Part shown: positions 1 to 9,647 of the stretch, piece after piece
Layout: each line of letters begins with the position of its first letter
How positions within the stretch are numbered: the first letter of the stretch is position 1
Source of the DNA: Betaproteobacteria bacterium
GTDB taxonomy: Bacteria; Pseudomonadota; Gammaproteobacteria; Burkholderiales; CAIKXV01
Assembly: GCA_947458265.1 (NCBI GenBank)
Contig: CANGYF010000003.1
Location: 1 to 64,000 of the forward strand
DNA length: 64,000 bases
Reading direction: 5' to 3'
Notes under the pieces: generated by a model
What the model was told of the DNA's origin: nothing
Seen by the model: only the letters and a program-made list of their open reading frames with translations
Database searches by the model: none
Program-made: the position numbers and the translations under genes

Positions 1-1
1 G

Positions 2-2773
2 CTCGCGGTGAGCTTCGTGCAGTACCTGCGCCGTCCCGGAGACGAGGCGCCGGAGGGTGGCGCCTTCGTGGCCGCATCCGACAGCCCGAACGGAAAGGCG
101 CTGCTGGTGGTCGCCAACGAAACGTCGAACACCCTCAGCGTCTACCAGAACCAGACCTACACGCTGCAACTCCTGCATCTGGCCGACGGTGAGGCAGGTC
201 TACTGGCTTCGACGACTGCGCCGCGACTCGCGGCGATGATCGACCGCTTCGAAGATTCCTACGCCAACAGCATCACGCTGGCCGGGGGCGACAACTTCAT
301 TCCCGGACCGTTCCTCGCGGCAGGCACCGACAGCTCGGTGATCCCGGCGCTCAACGCCGTGAGTGGATCGACGCTCGCGGCGACCGCGACGGTACCGATC
401 GCCGCCGCCGATATCGTGATTCACAACCTGCTGGGCGTCGAGGCTTCGACCATCGGTAACCACGAGTTTGATCTCGGCTCGCGGGTGTTCCGTGACTCGT
501 TCATCTCCGGCAGCGGCTATGTCGGCGCGCAGTTCCCCTACCTGTCGGCCAACCTGAACTTCAGCGGCGATACCGACCTGTCCGGCCGCTTCACGAACAC
601 CACGGCCACCGCGGGACTGGAGCTCGCAAGCGCGAACAAAGGTCGTATCGTGCCCTCGGCGGTGCTCGATGAAGGGGGGCAGAAGATCGGCCTGGTGGGC
701 GCGACCACGCAGCTGCTCGAGGCCATCTCCTCGCCGTCGGGTACCGAAGTACTCGGCTTCCCCACTGGCCCGGGCGCGAACGGGGAGGTCGACAACATGG
801 ACCTGCTCGCCACCCAACTGCAGCCGGTGATCGACGACCTGATCAGTCAGGGCGTGAACAAGATCATCCTGATGTCGCACCTCCAGGTGCTGGCCAACGA
901 GCGTCTGCTTGCGACCAAGCTGTCCGGCGTGGACATCATCCTCGCCGCCGGCTCGAACACGCGGCTCGGTGACGCGAACGATACGGCGGTGGCGTTCCCG
1001 GGGCATGCAGCAAACTTCGCCGATACGTACCCGGTGGTCATCCGTGACAAGACCGGGGGCAATACGCTTCTGGTCAACACCGACAACGAGTACACCTATC
1101 TTGGTCGGCTGGTGGTGGATTTCGACAACGCCGGCCAGATACGGCTAAGCAGCCTCGCTGCCAACACGGGCATCAACGGCGCCTATGCAGCGACCGATGC
1201 CAACGTCGCAGCGGCCTGGGGCGTGGACGCTGCCCAGCTTTCTACTACGGCCTATGCCGCAGGTACCCGCGCCGGCAACGTGAAGACCCTGACCGATGCG
1301 GTCAAGGGCGTGATCGACAGCAAGGACGGGAACATCTACGGCCAGTCAACGGTGTATCTCGAAGGTGAGCGTGCGAAGATACGCTCCGAAGAGACCAACC
1401 TCGGCAACCTGACCGCCGATGCCAACCGTTATGCGACTGTCCAGGCCCTGGGTGCAGACGCTGCAGGCAGCTTCATCGTCTCGCTCAAGAATGGTGGCGG
1501 CATCCGGGCTCAGATCGGCACGATTTCTTCGCCCAAGCCCGACGGCACGGTCGATTATCTGCCGCCGGATGGTGGCGTCTCCCAACTCGACGTCGAGAAC
1601 TCGCTGAGATTCAACAATCAGCTGATGGTGTTCGACACCACGCCCGAAGGACTCAAGGTGATCCTCGAGCATGGAGTGGCGGCGGGCACCCTTCAGGGGC
1701 GGTTCCCGCAGATCGGCGGCGTAGCTTTCTCGTGGGATCCCGACTTCACCGCCGGCGCACGGGTGAACGACATCGCGCTGGTGGGCGACAACTACAGGGT
1801 CAATCTCTACAACGACGGAACCCGGCTGGCCTCGGCACCTGCGAAGATAACGGTGGTCACGCTCAGTTTCCTGGCCAATGGCGGCGACAGCTACCCCATC
1901 AAGGCCAATGGCGAAAACTTCCGCTACCTCGTCGAGGGTGCAGGGGGCACGCGCACGCTCAGCGCAAGTGTCGATGAAGCGCTCGACTTTGTCGCCGCCG
2001 CTACCGTCCAGCAGTATGTGACCGCCCCTGGGGCCGCGGTGCTTGGTGAACAGTCTGCATTGAGGAGCTACATGCAGACCTTCCATGCCACCCCGGCAGA
2101 TGCATTCGCCCAACCGGACACGGCGGCAGCGCTGGACACTCGCATCCAGAACCTCAACGCCCGCAGCGAGAACGTGCTGTCGACGTTGCTGGATGTCGGC
2201 GACTTGCGCTTCGTGGCCGCAAACGCTGACAACGTCGATGCGTTGTCCTTCATGCTTCTCAAGCCAGTCGTGGCTGGAACCCAGGTCGGCTTCACCGACC
2301 GCAACTTCGTCGAGGCGGGCGGAATGCCAGCGTCCGGCGAAGGGGCGTACCTGTGGACGGCAGACCGTGCCTATGCGGCGGGCACCATTGTCACGATCCA
2401 GCCCGACGTCGCGACGGGTACGAATCCTCTGGTGGACAAGGGCACCGTCCGTGGAGCAGGCGATGGACTGTCGGCTACCGGCGAGACGATCTACGCATTC
2501 CAGGGCGGCATCGCCGGCCTGGTCGCCGGTGGCGCGGGCGCGATCTCGATCGACCGCCTGCTGGCGAGCCTGAACGTGGGCGGCGCTGCGGCGGGTGATA
2601 TCCCGACGGGCATCGCCACGACTTCGCAGAGCTTCAATGCAGACAATGCGAAGTACACGGCGTCCACCAGCGCGACCGATATCGCCGCGCTGAGCGCGTC
2701 GGTCGCCAACTCGGCGAACTGGACGCTCAACGACACGACGGCATTCGCGCTGAGTAACGGCAGTCTGTTCTGA
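2..2773 (+). CDS. Secreted metallophosphatase/5'-nucleotidase, probable type I secretion cargo (5' partial)
   Basis: The frame is open to the left edge, so the true start lies outside the window; 923 residues are visible. The order seen is: a short strand-rich piece (the tail of what is probably a choice-of-anchor I beta-propeller), a calcineurin-like metallophosphatase with HLADGEAG (about residue 58), GGDNF and GNHEFD (about 150), then a 5'-nucleotidase C-terminal domain with NGGGIRA (about 497), and a last domain from about 730 of a type I recall from large secreted proteins (DVGDLRFVAANADN start). The family hydrolyses phosphate esters or nucleotides outside the cell. No GGxGxD calcium-binding repeats are visible. 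A complete type I exporter operon starts 56 bp downstream on the same strand, which suggests this protein is its cargo; that link is inference. Confidence 0.82.
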   Translation, partial: LAVSFVQYLRRPGDEAPEGGAFVAASDSPNGKALLVVANETSNTLSVYQNQTYTLQLLHLADGEAGLLASTTAPRLAAMIDRFEDSYANSITLAGGDNFIPGPFLAAGTDSSVIPALNAVSGSTLAATATVPIAAADIVIHNLLGVEASTIGNHEFDLGSRVFRDSFISGSGYVGAQFPYLSANLNFSGDTDLSGRFTNTTATAGLELASANKGRIVPSAVLDEGGQKIGLVGATTQLLEAISSPSGTEVLGFPTGPGANGEVDNMDLLATQLQPVIDDLISQGVNKIILMSHLQVLANERLLATKLSGVDIILAAGSNTRLGDANDTAVAFPGHAANFADTYPVVIRDKTGGNTLLVNTDNEYTYLGRLVVDFDNAGQIRLSSLAANTGINGAYAATDANVAAAWGVDAAQLSTTAYAAGTRAGNVKTLTDAVKGVIDSKDGNIYGQSTVYLEGERAKIRSEETNLGNLTADANRYATVQALGADAAGSFIVSLKNGGGIRAQIGTISSPKPDGTVDYLPPDGGVSQLDVENSLRFNNQLMVFDTTPEGLKVILEHGVAAGTLQGRFPQIGGVAFSWDPDFTAGARVNDIALVGDNYRVNLYNDGTRLASAPAKITVVTLSFLANGGDSYPIKANGENFRYLVEGAGGTRTLSASVDEALDFVAAATVQQYVTAPGAAVLGEQSALRSYMQTFHATPADAFAQPDTAAALDTRIQNLNARSENVLSTLLDVGDLRFVAANADNVDALSFMLLKPVVAGTQVGFTDRNFVEAGGMPASGEGAYLWTADRAYAAGTIVTIQPDVATGTNPLVDKGTVRGAGDGLSATGETIYAFQGGIAGLVAGGAGAISIDRLLASLNVGGAAAGDIPTGIATTSQSFNADNAKYTASTSATDIAALSASVANSANWTLNDTTAFALSNGSLF

Positions 2774-2829
2774 AAATCAGCCGTACGCATCATCGTTGCC
2801 TCGAGTCTGCACCGCGGGGGCGCAAGGAA

Positions 2830-4089
2830 GTGGGGACTGTCCGCTGCTTCCTGCGCCCGGCGTGGGCTGCCCTGTCGATCGCCCTGATACTTCTGCCTGG
2901 CAGCGCCCGGGTTTTCGCTGCCGATGACCTGCAGCGATTGCTCGTACAGGCGCTGGCTTCGCACCCGACGATCGCCGGGCGTGAGGCGGCGCTCGGGGCC
3001 AGTCGTGCCGAGCGGGAGGGTGCTGACTGGCAGCGGTTTCCGACGCCATCCTTGGAGGCCTCGACCCGGGATTCAGCTTCGTCTGCGAGTCTGCTCGCGC
3101 TCGAGCAGCCGCTCTGGACCGGTGGCCGCATCACCTCCGGCATCCGTGCAGCCGGCTTTCGCGAGGAGGCCGCAAGATCGGCGCTCGCCGAGTCGCGCGA
3201 GACCATCGCACTACGCCTGCTCAATGCATATGGCGAAGTCGTGCGCCAGCAGCAGCGGCTCGTGCATGCAGAGATTGCGGTGCTTGAACATGAAAGGCTG
3301 GCCGCACTCATCGGTCGCCGAGTGGCTCAGGAGGTGAGTCCGCCGTCCGATCGCGAGTTTGCACAAGCGAGGCTGGCCCAGGCCCGCGTGGAACAGTCAC
3401 TGGTCAGGCAAGCGCTGCAGGCCGCCCGCGTACAGGTGTCGCAACTGGTCGGAGCGCCAGTGAACACCGTCGGTGAGCCGGCACCTGGGCTGAGGCCGCT
3501 ACCCGTGTCTCGGGAATCGGCCGTTGAAACTGCGTTGGCGCGATCGCCTGTCCTGGAGCGCCTCGACCGCGCAGCGCTCGCCGCCGGTGCAGATGTCGAG
3601 GCCCGTCGCTCCGTGCTCTACCCGCAACTGGCGTTCCGCCTCGAAAAACAGTTCGGCACGGCAGCCGATAACCGTGCGCTGGTCGTGCTGCGCGCCCAGC
3701 CCGGTGCAGGGTTGTCCGCAGGCACCGCCGTGGCCGCCGCCCAGCGCCGTGTCGAAGAGGCGATGCAGGCGCGCGCGGAAGCCGTGCTTGCCCTTCGAGA
3801 GCAGGTGGAAACAACCTGGGTGCAGTACGGCTCGGCCCTCGAACGGCTCGAGGGCGTCCGCCAATCGGTCGACATGAGCCAGGCGGTCTTCGAATCCTAT
3901 GCCCGTCAGTATGTGGCGGGTCGGAAGACCTGGATCGATGTCCTCAACGCCGTGCGCGAAGTCACGCAATCACAGTTTGCGCTCGTCGATGCCGGCGCCC
4001 AGGCAAGAACTGCCGGCCTGACACTCTGGCTGCTCACCGGCGGCCTCGATGGCATGACAGCCGTTCCCGTCGATGCGAGGCAGCCATGA
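2830..4089 (+). CDS. TolC-family outer-membrane efflux/secretion protein
   Basis: 419 residues with a GTG start preceded by AAGGAAG that runs into the start codon. A hydrophobic signal peptide (about residues 10-30, ending VFAAD) is followed by a periodic, Ala/Gln/Arg-rich helical sequence with two similar halves, as expected of the TolC/OprM trimeric outer-membrane channel. The C-terminal half carries the QYVAGRKTWIDVLNA segment, a usual signature in type I secretion TolC partners of the LapE/AggA kind. It overlaps the next gene by 4 bp (ATGA), so translation is probably coupled. It should be the outer-membrane duct for the ABC/HlyD pair that follows. The family call is firm; the cargo is inferred from position. 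Confidence 0.88.
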   Translation: MGTVRCFLRPAWAALSIALILLPGSARVFAADDLQRLLVQALASHPTIAGREAALGASRAEREGADWQRFPTPSLEASTRDSASSASLLALEQPLWTGGRITSGIRAAGFREEAARSALAESRETIALRLLNAYGEVVRQQQRLVHAEIAVLEHERLAALIGRRVAQEVSPPSDREFAQARLAQARVEQSLVRQALQAARVQVSQLVGAPVNTVGEPAPGLRPLPVSRESAVETALARSPVLERLDRAALAAGADVEARRSVLYPQLAFRLEKQFGTAADNRALVVLRAQPGAGLSAGTAVAAAQRRVEEAMQARAEAVLALREQVETTWVQYGSALERLEGVRQSVDMSQAVFESYARQYVAGRKTWIDVLNAVREVTQSQFALVDAGAQARTAGLTLWLLTGGLDGMTAVPVDARQP

Positions 4090-6176
4090 GCGACGTCATC
4101 ACCGAAGCGGCCCGCTTGTCCGGCCAGCGGATTGCACGTGCCCGGCGAGACGCAGTCCGCCAGGCGGTAGAGCGCATCGACCCTGCTGCACCCGCTCTGG
4201 GGTTCAGCGCGGCCTGGCGGCTGGCAGGTCTCGCAGGAGAGCCACGGGCGGTACAGTCTGCAGCGGTTGCCGACCTGCCGCTCGCGTGTTGGCTGCCTGG
4301 CGGCGAGATCTGTCTGCTCACATCGCCCGGTCCCGACGGACGCTTCGCTGGCCGCCGACTGGATGGCCGTGCGATCCACGTCGACCCGGCCGAACCCGAA
4401 GCGCGTTTCGTCCGTATCGTGTCGAAGGCGGATGCAGCCCGCAGGTCCAGCGCACTGGCTGTAGTGACCGCAGCCATCTGGAAGCGGCGCGGCACGCTGC
4501 TCGAAGCCGTCTGCGCGACGGCCATCGTCAGCCTGCTCGGGCTCGGCGTCTCGCTCTACTCGATGCAGGTCTACGATCGGGTCATCCCGAACCAGGGGTA
4601 TCAGTCGCTCTGGGTCCTGACTGTCGGCGTCGGCGTGGCGCTGTTGCTGGAATGGATCCTCAAGCAGGTACGCGCCTGGATCGTCGACCAGGCCGGCGTG
4701 GCCATCGATGGCGAGCTGTCGCGCTGGCTGTTCGACCGACTGCAGCATTCCCGACTCGATGCGCGCCCGCCGACCGTCGGCTCGCTCGCCGCGCAGGCGA
4801 AGGGGCTCGAGACCGTGCGGACGATGCTCACCTCGACCACCCTCTATGTGCTCGCCGATGTCCCTTTCGCGATCTTCTTCCTGCTCGTGATTGCCGCCAT
4901 CGGCGGTGCCCTGGTCTGGGTACCGCTGCTGGTACTGCCGCTGGCGCTGGGCGCCGGCTTCCTGTTCCAGCGCGTCATCGCGAACGAAGCCAAGCGGATG
5001 ACCGTCAGCGGCTACCGCAAGAATGGCCTGCTGGTGGAGACACTGGAAGGTGCGGAGTCCGTACGCGCGGCTCACGCCGAGTGGCAGCTCGCCACGCGCT
5101 GGAACCATCTGGTCGACGAGGTCGCCACCGCGGATGCCCGCATCCGCAACGCGTCGGCCTGGTCGCAGAACCTGGTGGCCTTGTTCCAGCAGGGCGGCTA
5201 TGTCGCTACCGTGGCGTTCGGCGCATGGTTGATCGTCGACAACAAGTTGACCATGGGGGCACTGCTCGCGATCACCATCATTGCCAACCGTGCAATGGCG
5301 CCCATCATCCAGCTGCCCGGGCTCATGGTCCAATGGGCTCACGCGCGGGCTGCGCTCGACGGCATCGATCAGATCGTCGTGTTACCGAACGACCTCGACC
5401 CGGAAGCCGGGCGGACCGCGCCGGAGACGCTCGCCGGAGACCTTCGGCTGGAGGCCGCCACGTTCGCCTATGGCGGGCAACGCGTCGTGCTCGACGTGGA
5501 ATCGCTGCAGATTACCGCCGGAGAGCGGGTGGGTGTGCTGGGTACCATCGGTTCAGGAAAGTCTGCACTGATCAAGGTGCTGTCCGGGCTGTACCGGCCG
5601 ACTGCCGGCAGGGTTCTGCTGGGCGGCGTCGACATGGCAGCGCTGGACCCCGCCTACTCACGCGAAGCCATCGGCTATCTTCCGCAGGAATCCCGACTCG
5701 TGAGCGGCACCCTTCGCGAGAACATCCTGCTCGGCCTGCCCGATCCGGGCGATGAGGCGATCCTCGAGGCTGCGCGAAAGACCGGCCTGATCGACCTGGT
5801 GAGCCGGCATCCCCAGGGCCTGGCGCTGGGCATCACCGAGGGTGGACGAGGCGTGTCCGGTGGGCAGCGACAGCTGATCGCCCTTACCCGTCTGGTGCTG
5901 GCCAAGCCCCGGATCTGGCTGCTGGACGAGCCGACCGCGTCGATGGACAACGAGTCGGAGCTGCGAGTCCTCCAGCTCCTGCAGTCGAGCGTCGGCCAGC
6001 AGGACACGCTGGTGGTCGCCACGCACAAGAGTGCCTTCCTGCCGCTGCTCACCCGGATCATCGTGATCCGCGATGGACGCGTGGCGATGGACGGCGCGCG
6101 CGACCTTATCCTGGCGGCACTGCAGTCCCGGGTGCCGGCCAACGGCGGGCCGCCGACGCAGCGAGGACAGGGATGA
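4086..6176 (+). CDS. Type I secretion ABC transporter permease/ATPase
   Basis: 696 residues. An N-terminal region of about 130 residues lies where peptidase C39-like domains sit in this family, but shows no catalytic Cys-His pattern that I can recognise, so it is probably a degenerate docking domain as in HlyB/LapB. A six-helix ABC exporter membrane domain follows (about 135-420), then the nucleotide-binding domain: Walker A GTIGSGKS (about 485-492), signature VSGGQRQ (about 588), Walker B IWLLDEP (about 612) and the switch His in ATHK. All catalytic motifs are intact. It powers export of an unfolded protein across the inner membrane. It starts within the stop of the TolC-like gene and overlaps the adaptor gene by 4 bp, so the three genes form one operon. 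Confidence 0.92.
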   Translation: MSDVITEAARLSGQRIARARRDAVRQAVERIDPAAPALGFSAAWRLAGLAGEPRAVQSAAVADLPLACWLPGGEICLLTSPGPDGRFAGRRLDGRAIHVDPAEPEARFVRIVSKADAARRSSALAVVTAAIWKRRGTLLEAVCATAIVSLLGLGVSLYSMQVYDRVIPNQGYQSLWVLTVGVGVALLLEWILKQVRAWIVDQAGVAIDGELSRWLFDRLQHSRLDARPPTVGSLAAQAKGLETVRTMLTSTTLYVLADVPFAIFFLLVIAAIGGALVWVPLLVLPLALGAGFLFQRVIANEAKRMTVSGYRKNGLLVETLEGAESVRAAHAEWQLATRWNHLVDEVATADARIRNASAWSQNLVALFQQGGYVATVAFGAWLIVDNKLTMGALLAITIIANRAMAPIIQLPGLMVQWAHARAALDGIDQIVVLPNDLDPEAGRTAPETLAGDLRLEAATFAYGGQRVVLDVESLQITAGERVGVLGTIGSGKSALIKVLSGLYRPTAGRVLLGGVDMAALDPAYSREAIGYLPQESRLVSGTLRENILLGLPDPGDEAILEAARKTGLIDLVSRHPQGLALGITEGGRGVSGGQRQLIALTRLVLAKPRIWLLDEPTASMDNESELRVLQLLQSSVGQQDTLVVATHKSAFLPLLTRIIVIRDGRVAMDGARDLILAALQSRVPANGGPPTQRGQG

Positions 6177-7348
6177 GGCAGACGAGGTTGGTATCCTGCA
6201 AGGGACGTGCCGCGGTTCATGTGCTGCTCTGGCTGTCGATCGGCGCGGTCATCGCCTTCGTGATCTGGACGCGCTGGGCGATGGTCGACGAGATCACCCG
6301 CGCGCCAGCGCAAGTGATCACGACCTCGCGCAACCAGGTCATACAAGCGCCGCCCAACGGCGGCGTGGTCGAGGCCATCCTGGTACGGGAAGGCAGCACG
6401 GTCACAAGAGGCCAGTTGCTGGTCCGCTTCGAGCGGCCGCGTCTCCAGGCTACCGTCGATGAGGTTGCGGCCCGGGTGGCGGCCCAGCGCGCCACCATTG
6501 CCCGTCTCGAGGCCGAGGTGTTCGGCCGGCCAGAGCCCGTCTTTCCGCGAGACCTCGATCCGTGGCCCCAGTTCCGAACGAACCAGCTCGCACTGTTCCA
6601 GCGGCGCGGCAAACTGCTGGCTGAGGAGTTGTCCGCCCTCGACCGGCAGCGTGAACTCGCCCAGCAGGAACTCGACCTGAACATGCCGCTGCTGGCCAGT
6701 GGCGATGTCAGCCGGGCGGAGATCCTGCGCCTCCAACGCCAGGTCGCCGATTTCGCCGGGCAGATCGTGAACAGGCGAAACCGTTATCTGCAGGACAGCC
6801 AGGCGGAGCTGGCCAAGGCGCAGGAGGACCTCGCAGGTACCACTCAGCTCGTCGCACAGCGCCGCGAGGAGCTCGACCTGACCGAAGTGCATGCGCCCAT
6901 GGACGGCGTCGTGCGCAACGTACGTATCACCACGCGCGGTGCCGTCGCCAGGCCGGGCGACGAGCTGATGCAGATCGTGCCGGTGGACGATCGCCTGTTG
7001 ATCGAAGCCAAGGTCCGACCGACCGACATCGGATTCGTGCGCACCGGCCTGCCGGCGAGCGTGAAGCTCGATGCATTCGACTACGCGATCTATGGCGCCC
7101 TTTCGGGAAGCACCACCTTCGTGAGCGCGGATACCCTTACCGAGCAGGTGGGTGGCCAGGAAGTCGCCTACTACCGAGTGCATGTGCGCATCGACGAGTC
7201 TCGCCCGCGCACCGGGCGCGGCGACCGGATCCTCCTGCAGCCCGGCATGACCGGCACCGTGGAGATACGCACTGGCGAGCGCAGCATCTGGCGGTATCTG
7301 ACCCGTCCGATCACGCGCACGCTGGACGAGGCGCTGCGCGAGCGCTGA
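6173..7348 (+). CDS. HlyD-family periplasmic adaptor (membrane fusion protein)
   Basis: 391 residues. One transmembrane helix near the N-terminus (about residues 15-35) is followed by a biotinyl-lipoyl-like half (NGGVVEAILVREGSTV), a long coiled-coil hairpin (about 85-230) rich in Gln, Arg and Leu, the second lipoyl half (VHAPMDGVVRNV) and a beta-barrel domain with PGMTGTVEIRTG near the C-terminus. This is the HlyD/LapC/PrtE layout that links the inner-membrane ABC exporter to the TolC channel. The start ATG overlaps the ABC gene stop (ATGA). It is the last gene of the secretion operon. Confidence 0.92.
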   Translation: MRQTRLVSCKGRAAVHVLLWLSIGAVIAFVIWTRWAMVDEITRAPAQVITTSRNQVIQAPPNGGVVEAILVREGSTVTRGQLLVRFERPRLQATVDEVAARVAAQRATIARLEAEVFGRPEPVFPRDLDPWPQFRTNQLALFQRRGKLLAEELSALDRQRELAQQELDLNMPLLASGDVSRAEILRLQRQVADFAGQIVNRRNRYLQDSQAELAKAQEDLAGTTQLVAQRREELDLTEVHAPMDGVVRNVRITTRGAVARPGDELMQIVPVDDRLLIEAKVRPTDIGFVRTGLPASVKLDAFDYAIYGALSGSTTFVSADTLTEQVGGQEVAYYRVHVRIDESRPRTGRGDRILLQPGMTGTVEIRTGERSIWRYLTRPITRTLDEALRER

Positions 7349-7673
7349 GCGCGCACCCGGGCGGAGAGCCCCTCGGCTATAGCCCGCCTGGTGAGACTTG
7401 CGTCGGGCATCGCCGCCTCGCGCACGATGGACACTGGGTGGACCGCCGCAGGACTCGGCGCCCGTCCGCGAACGTCATCGCATCCAGGATGGTCAATGCC
7501 ACTGGAGAAGACACCAAACCCGCGGTGGTTTGCCCGAGAGGCTCATCTGGTGATGCGGGAGCCGTCTTCAATGTGTGTCTGCGCCACAAGGGATCTCACC
7601 CGGAAGGCGCGCGACCACGCGCCTGTCCAGTTACCGGTCTGTAGCGGGATGGCGCTCCACCAAAGGAGAAGAC
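7349..7673. other. Intergenic region without a convincing gene
   Basis: This 325-bp gap between the secretion operon and the beta-barrel gene has only short open frames with no recognisable product. An imperfect inverted repeat (CCGGGCGG at 7357-7364 with CCGCCTGG at 7384-7391, one G-T pair) lies just after the adaptor stop and could end transcription, but it has no T-run. The promoter of the next gene must lie in the right half; I cannot place a clear -35/-10 pair. Confidence 0.5.
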
Positions 7674-8351
7674 ATGATTCGCGCACGCTTGATCGCCTCG
7701 CTGCTCGCTGTTGCCAGTACCGGGTCCCTCGCACAATCGTCCGTATACATCGCCGCCGGCCTCGGCGCCGCGCGCGTGGAAAGCGACATCACGAACCAGT
7801 CGCAGACCAGCGGTAACCTCACGTTCACGCAGAGCGCCGATACCAGCGCCACTGCGTTCGGCCTGCTGGTCGGCCACAATTTCAACAGCCAGTGGTCTCT
7901 CGAAGGTGGCTACCTCAATATTCGGAGCCTGTCGGCGAACGCCTCCCTCGTCGCGACGAACGCGGTCGTGCAGGGCAACGTCTTGAACGGATCGATCAGC
8001 CTGCGGCAGGAGATATCCGGCTACGCCCTGACCCTGACGCCGCGCTTCACGCATCGCATCGGACCCGTCGACCTTTTCGTCCGCGCAGGCCTCGCGCACG
8101 TCAAGGTCGAGAACGATGTCACGCTCAGTGGCAGCGGAACGGTCAACGGTAATCCCGCCACGGCCATTGCACGGCAGACTTTCAAGGACAGCAGCACCGT
8201 ACCCATGATCGGTATCGGCGCGCAGTTCTTCGCCACGCGGAATATCGCCGTGCGTGGCGATTACACGTACATCAGCAAGGTCGGAGATCGTGCCACGACT
8301 GGCGAGTCCTCGATCAACCTGTTCATGATCTCGGGCGTCTACCAGTTCTGA
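7674..8351 (+). CDS. Outer-membrane beta-barrel protein (OmpW/OmpA-barrel-like)
   Basis: 225 residues. I chose the ATG at 7674 because it follows AAAGGAGAAGAC and opens a standard signal peptide (cleavage probably near SLAQS), whereas upstream in-frame starts have neither. The mature part alternates polar and hydrophobic residues in strands with Gly/Asn turns, for example YIAAGLGAARV and WSLEGGYLNI, and ends YQF, the C-terminal aromatic expected for insertion by the Bam complex. It would be an eight-stranded small barrel; the specific function is unknown. It stands alone after the secretion operon and could be separately transcribed. Confidence 0.78.
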   Translation: MIRARLIASLLAVASTGSLAQSSVYIAAGLGAARVESDITNQSQTSGNLTFTQSADTSATAFGLLVGHNFNSQWSLEGGYLNIRSLSANASLVATNAVVQGNVLNGSISLRQEISGYALTLTPRFTHRIGPVDLFVRAGLAHVKVENDVTLSGSGTVNGNPATAIARQTFKDSSTVPMIGIGAQFFATRNIAVRGDYTYISKVGDRATTGESSINLFMISGVYQF

Positions 8352-8569
8352 AGGGGCGGTAACCCGGTGCAGCACTGGTTCGCACAATCCCGAACGCTGA
8401 GAACCGGGCTCGTCCCTTGAATGGTGAGGCAGCGATCGTGACAGTCCCGGCGCTAGGAGGGCGCGCCGGGAGCTGTGCTTGACGCGGGCGTGCAACCGTT
8501 CCTACACTGTGCCGTTTCCTGCATCTTCACGCGCCGCGACAGACGGTGCCAAGGTCCGGAGGAGAACCG

Positions 8570-9601
8570 ATGTCCCAGTCCCGTTTGCCCCGCCGGCTGC
8601 GGTGCCGCGCACGTCTGCCCGTCCTGCTTGCCTCGCTGATGGCCCTGCTTCTGCCGACCGCGATGCCTTCTGCGGTGCATGCGCAGGACTTCCCGGCAAA
8701 GCCGATCCGCCTGATCGAAGGCTTCGGTGCTGGCGGCGTCGTCGACCTTGTGGCGCGGCTGGTGATGCCTAAGCTGTCGGCGGCACTCGGCCAGCCGATC
8801 GTGCTCGAGAACCGGGTCGGCGCCGCCGGTGTCATCGCCAGCAGCGCCGTCTCGAAGGCGCCGCCCGATGGCCATACCTGGCTGATCACCACCGGTTCGC
8901 ATACGTCCAACACGGCGTTCAATGCAGCCAACGTCCCCTACGATCCGATCAAGGACTTCACCCCGATCACGCAGATCGCGCGCACCTACGGCATGGTGCA
9001 CCTGGTGCATCCGTCGATCCCCGCGCGAAACGTCAAGGAGTTCGTCGCAATCGCGCGCAAGCATCCTGGAAAGCTGAATTACGGCGCCGCGGGTGTCGGC
9101 AATATCCTGTTCATTGGCGCCGAGATGCTGAAATCGGTGACCGGTACCGATATCCGCTACGTGCAGTACAAGGGCGCCGCGCAGGCCACCAACGACCTGA
9201 TGGGTGGCCATATCGACACCCTGTTCCTGACCACGCCGGTGGCGATGCCGCTGATCAAGGGCGGCAAGGCAAGGCCGCTCGCAATCACCGGGCCGATCCG
9301 CTGGAAGGGGCTGCCCGACGTTCCAACGATGCGCGAGTCGGGGTTCCCGGACTTCGACCTGATCGGCTGGTTCGGGCTCTGGCTGCCGCCCAACACGCGC
9401 CCGGAGATCGTCGCCCGCCTGCATGCCGAAGTCGACCGTGCCCTTGCCGACCCGGACCTCCGCAACCGCTTCGATGAACTCGGGCTGTTGCCCGGTGGCA
9501 TGAGTACCGCGGAGTTCGCGCGCTACGTGGTGCAGGACCTCGCGCAGATGCGCGATCTCGCAGCCCGCATCGCCAAGGCCGGCGGGCTCAAGCAGGAATG
9601 A
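8570..9601 (+). CDS. Bug-family TTT substrate-binding protein (1 of 9)
   Basis: 343 residues. The ATG at 8570 is favoured by CCGGAGGAGAACCG just upstream. It has an Arg-rich N-terminus, a hydrophobic signal stretch ending VHAQDF, then the Bug hallmark start FPAKPIRLIEGFGAGG with the pyrrolidine-loop Gly and Asp (VVDLVARL), the VLENRVGAAG strand and a PDGHTWL segment. Bug proteins bind carboxylates or other small organic acids in the periplasm and deliver them to TctA/TctB membrane proteins, which are absent from this window. The gene is followed 46 bp later by a CocE-type hydrolase, which may act on an imported compound or precursor. The ligand cannot be read from sequence. Confidence 0.92.
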   Translation: MSQSRLPRRLRCRARLPVLLASLMALLLPTAMPSAVHAQDFPAKPIRLIEGFGAGGVVDLVARLVMPKLSAALGQPIVLENRVGAAGVIASSAVSKAPPDGHTWLITTGSHTSNTAFNAANVPYDPIKDFTPITQIARTYGMVHLVHPSIPARNVKEFVAIARKHPGKLNYGAAGVGNILFIGAEMLKSVTGTDIRYVQYKGAAQATNDLMGGHIDTLFLTTPVAMPLIKGGKARPLAITGPIRWKGLPDVPTMRESGFPDFDLIGWFGLWLPPNTRPEIVARLHAEVDRALADPDLRNRFDELGLLPGGMSTAEFARYVVQDLAQMRDLAARIAKAGGLKQE

Positions 9602-9647
9602 GCTGTACGACCTTCACCGCTATCACCATCCGTCCGCAGGCCCGCAC

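Noticed and set aside
3906-5342. Minus-strand open frame opposite the ABC exporter gene
   Set aside because: No recognisable protein features and fully covered by the conserved ABC and TolC genes.
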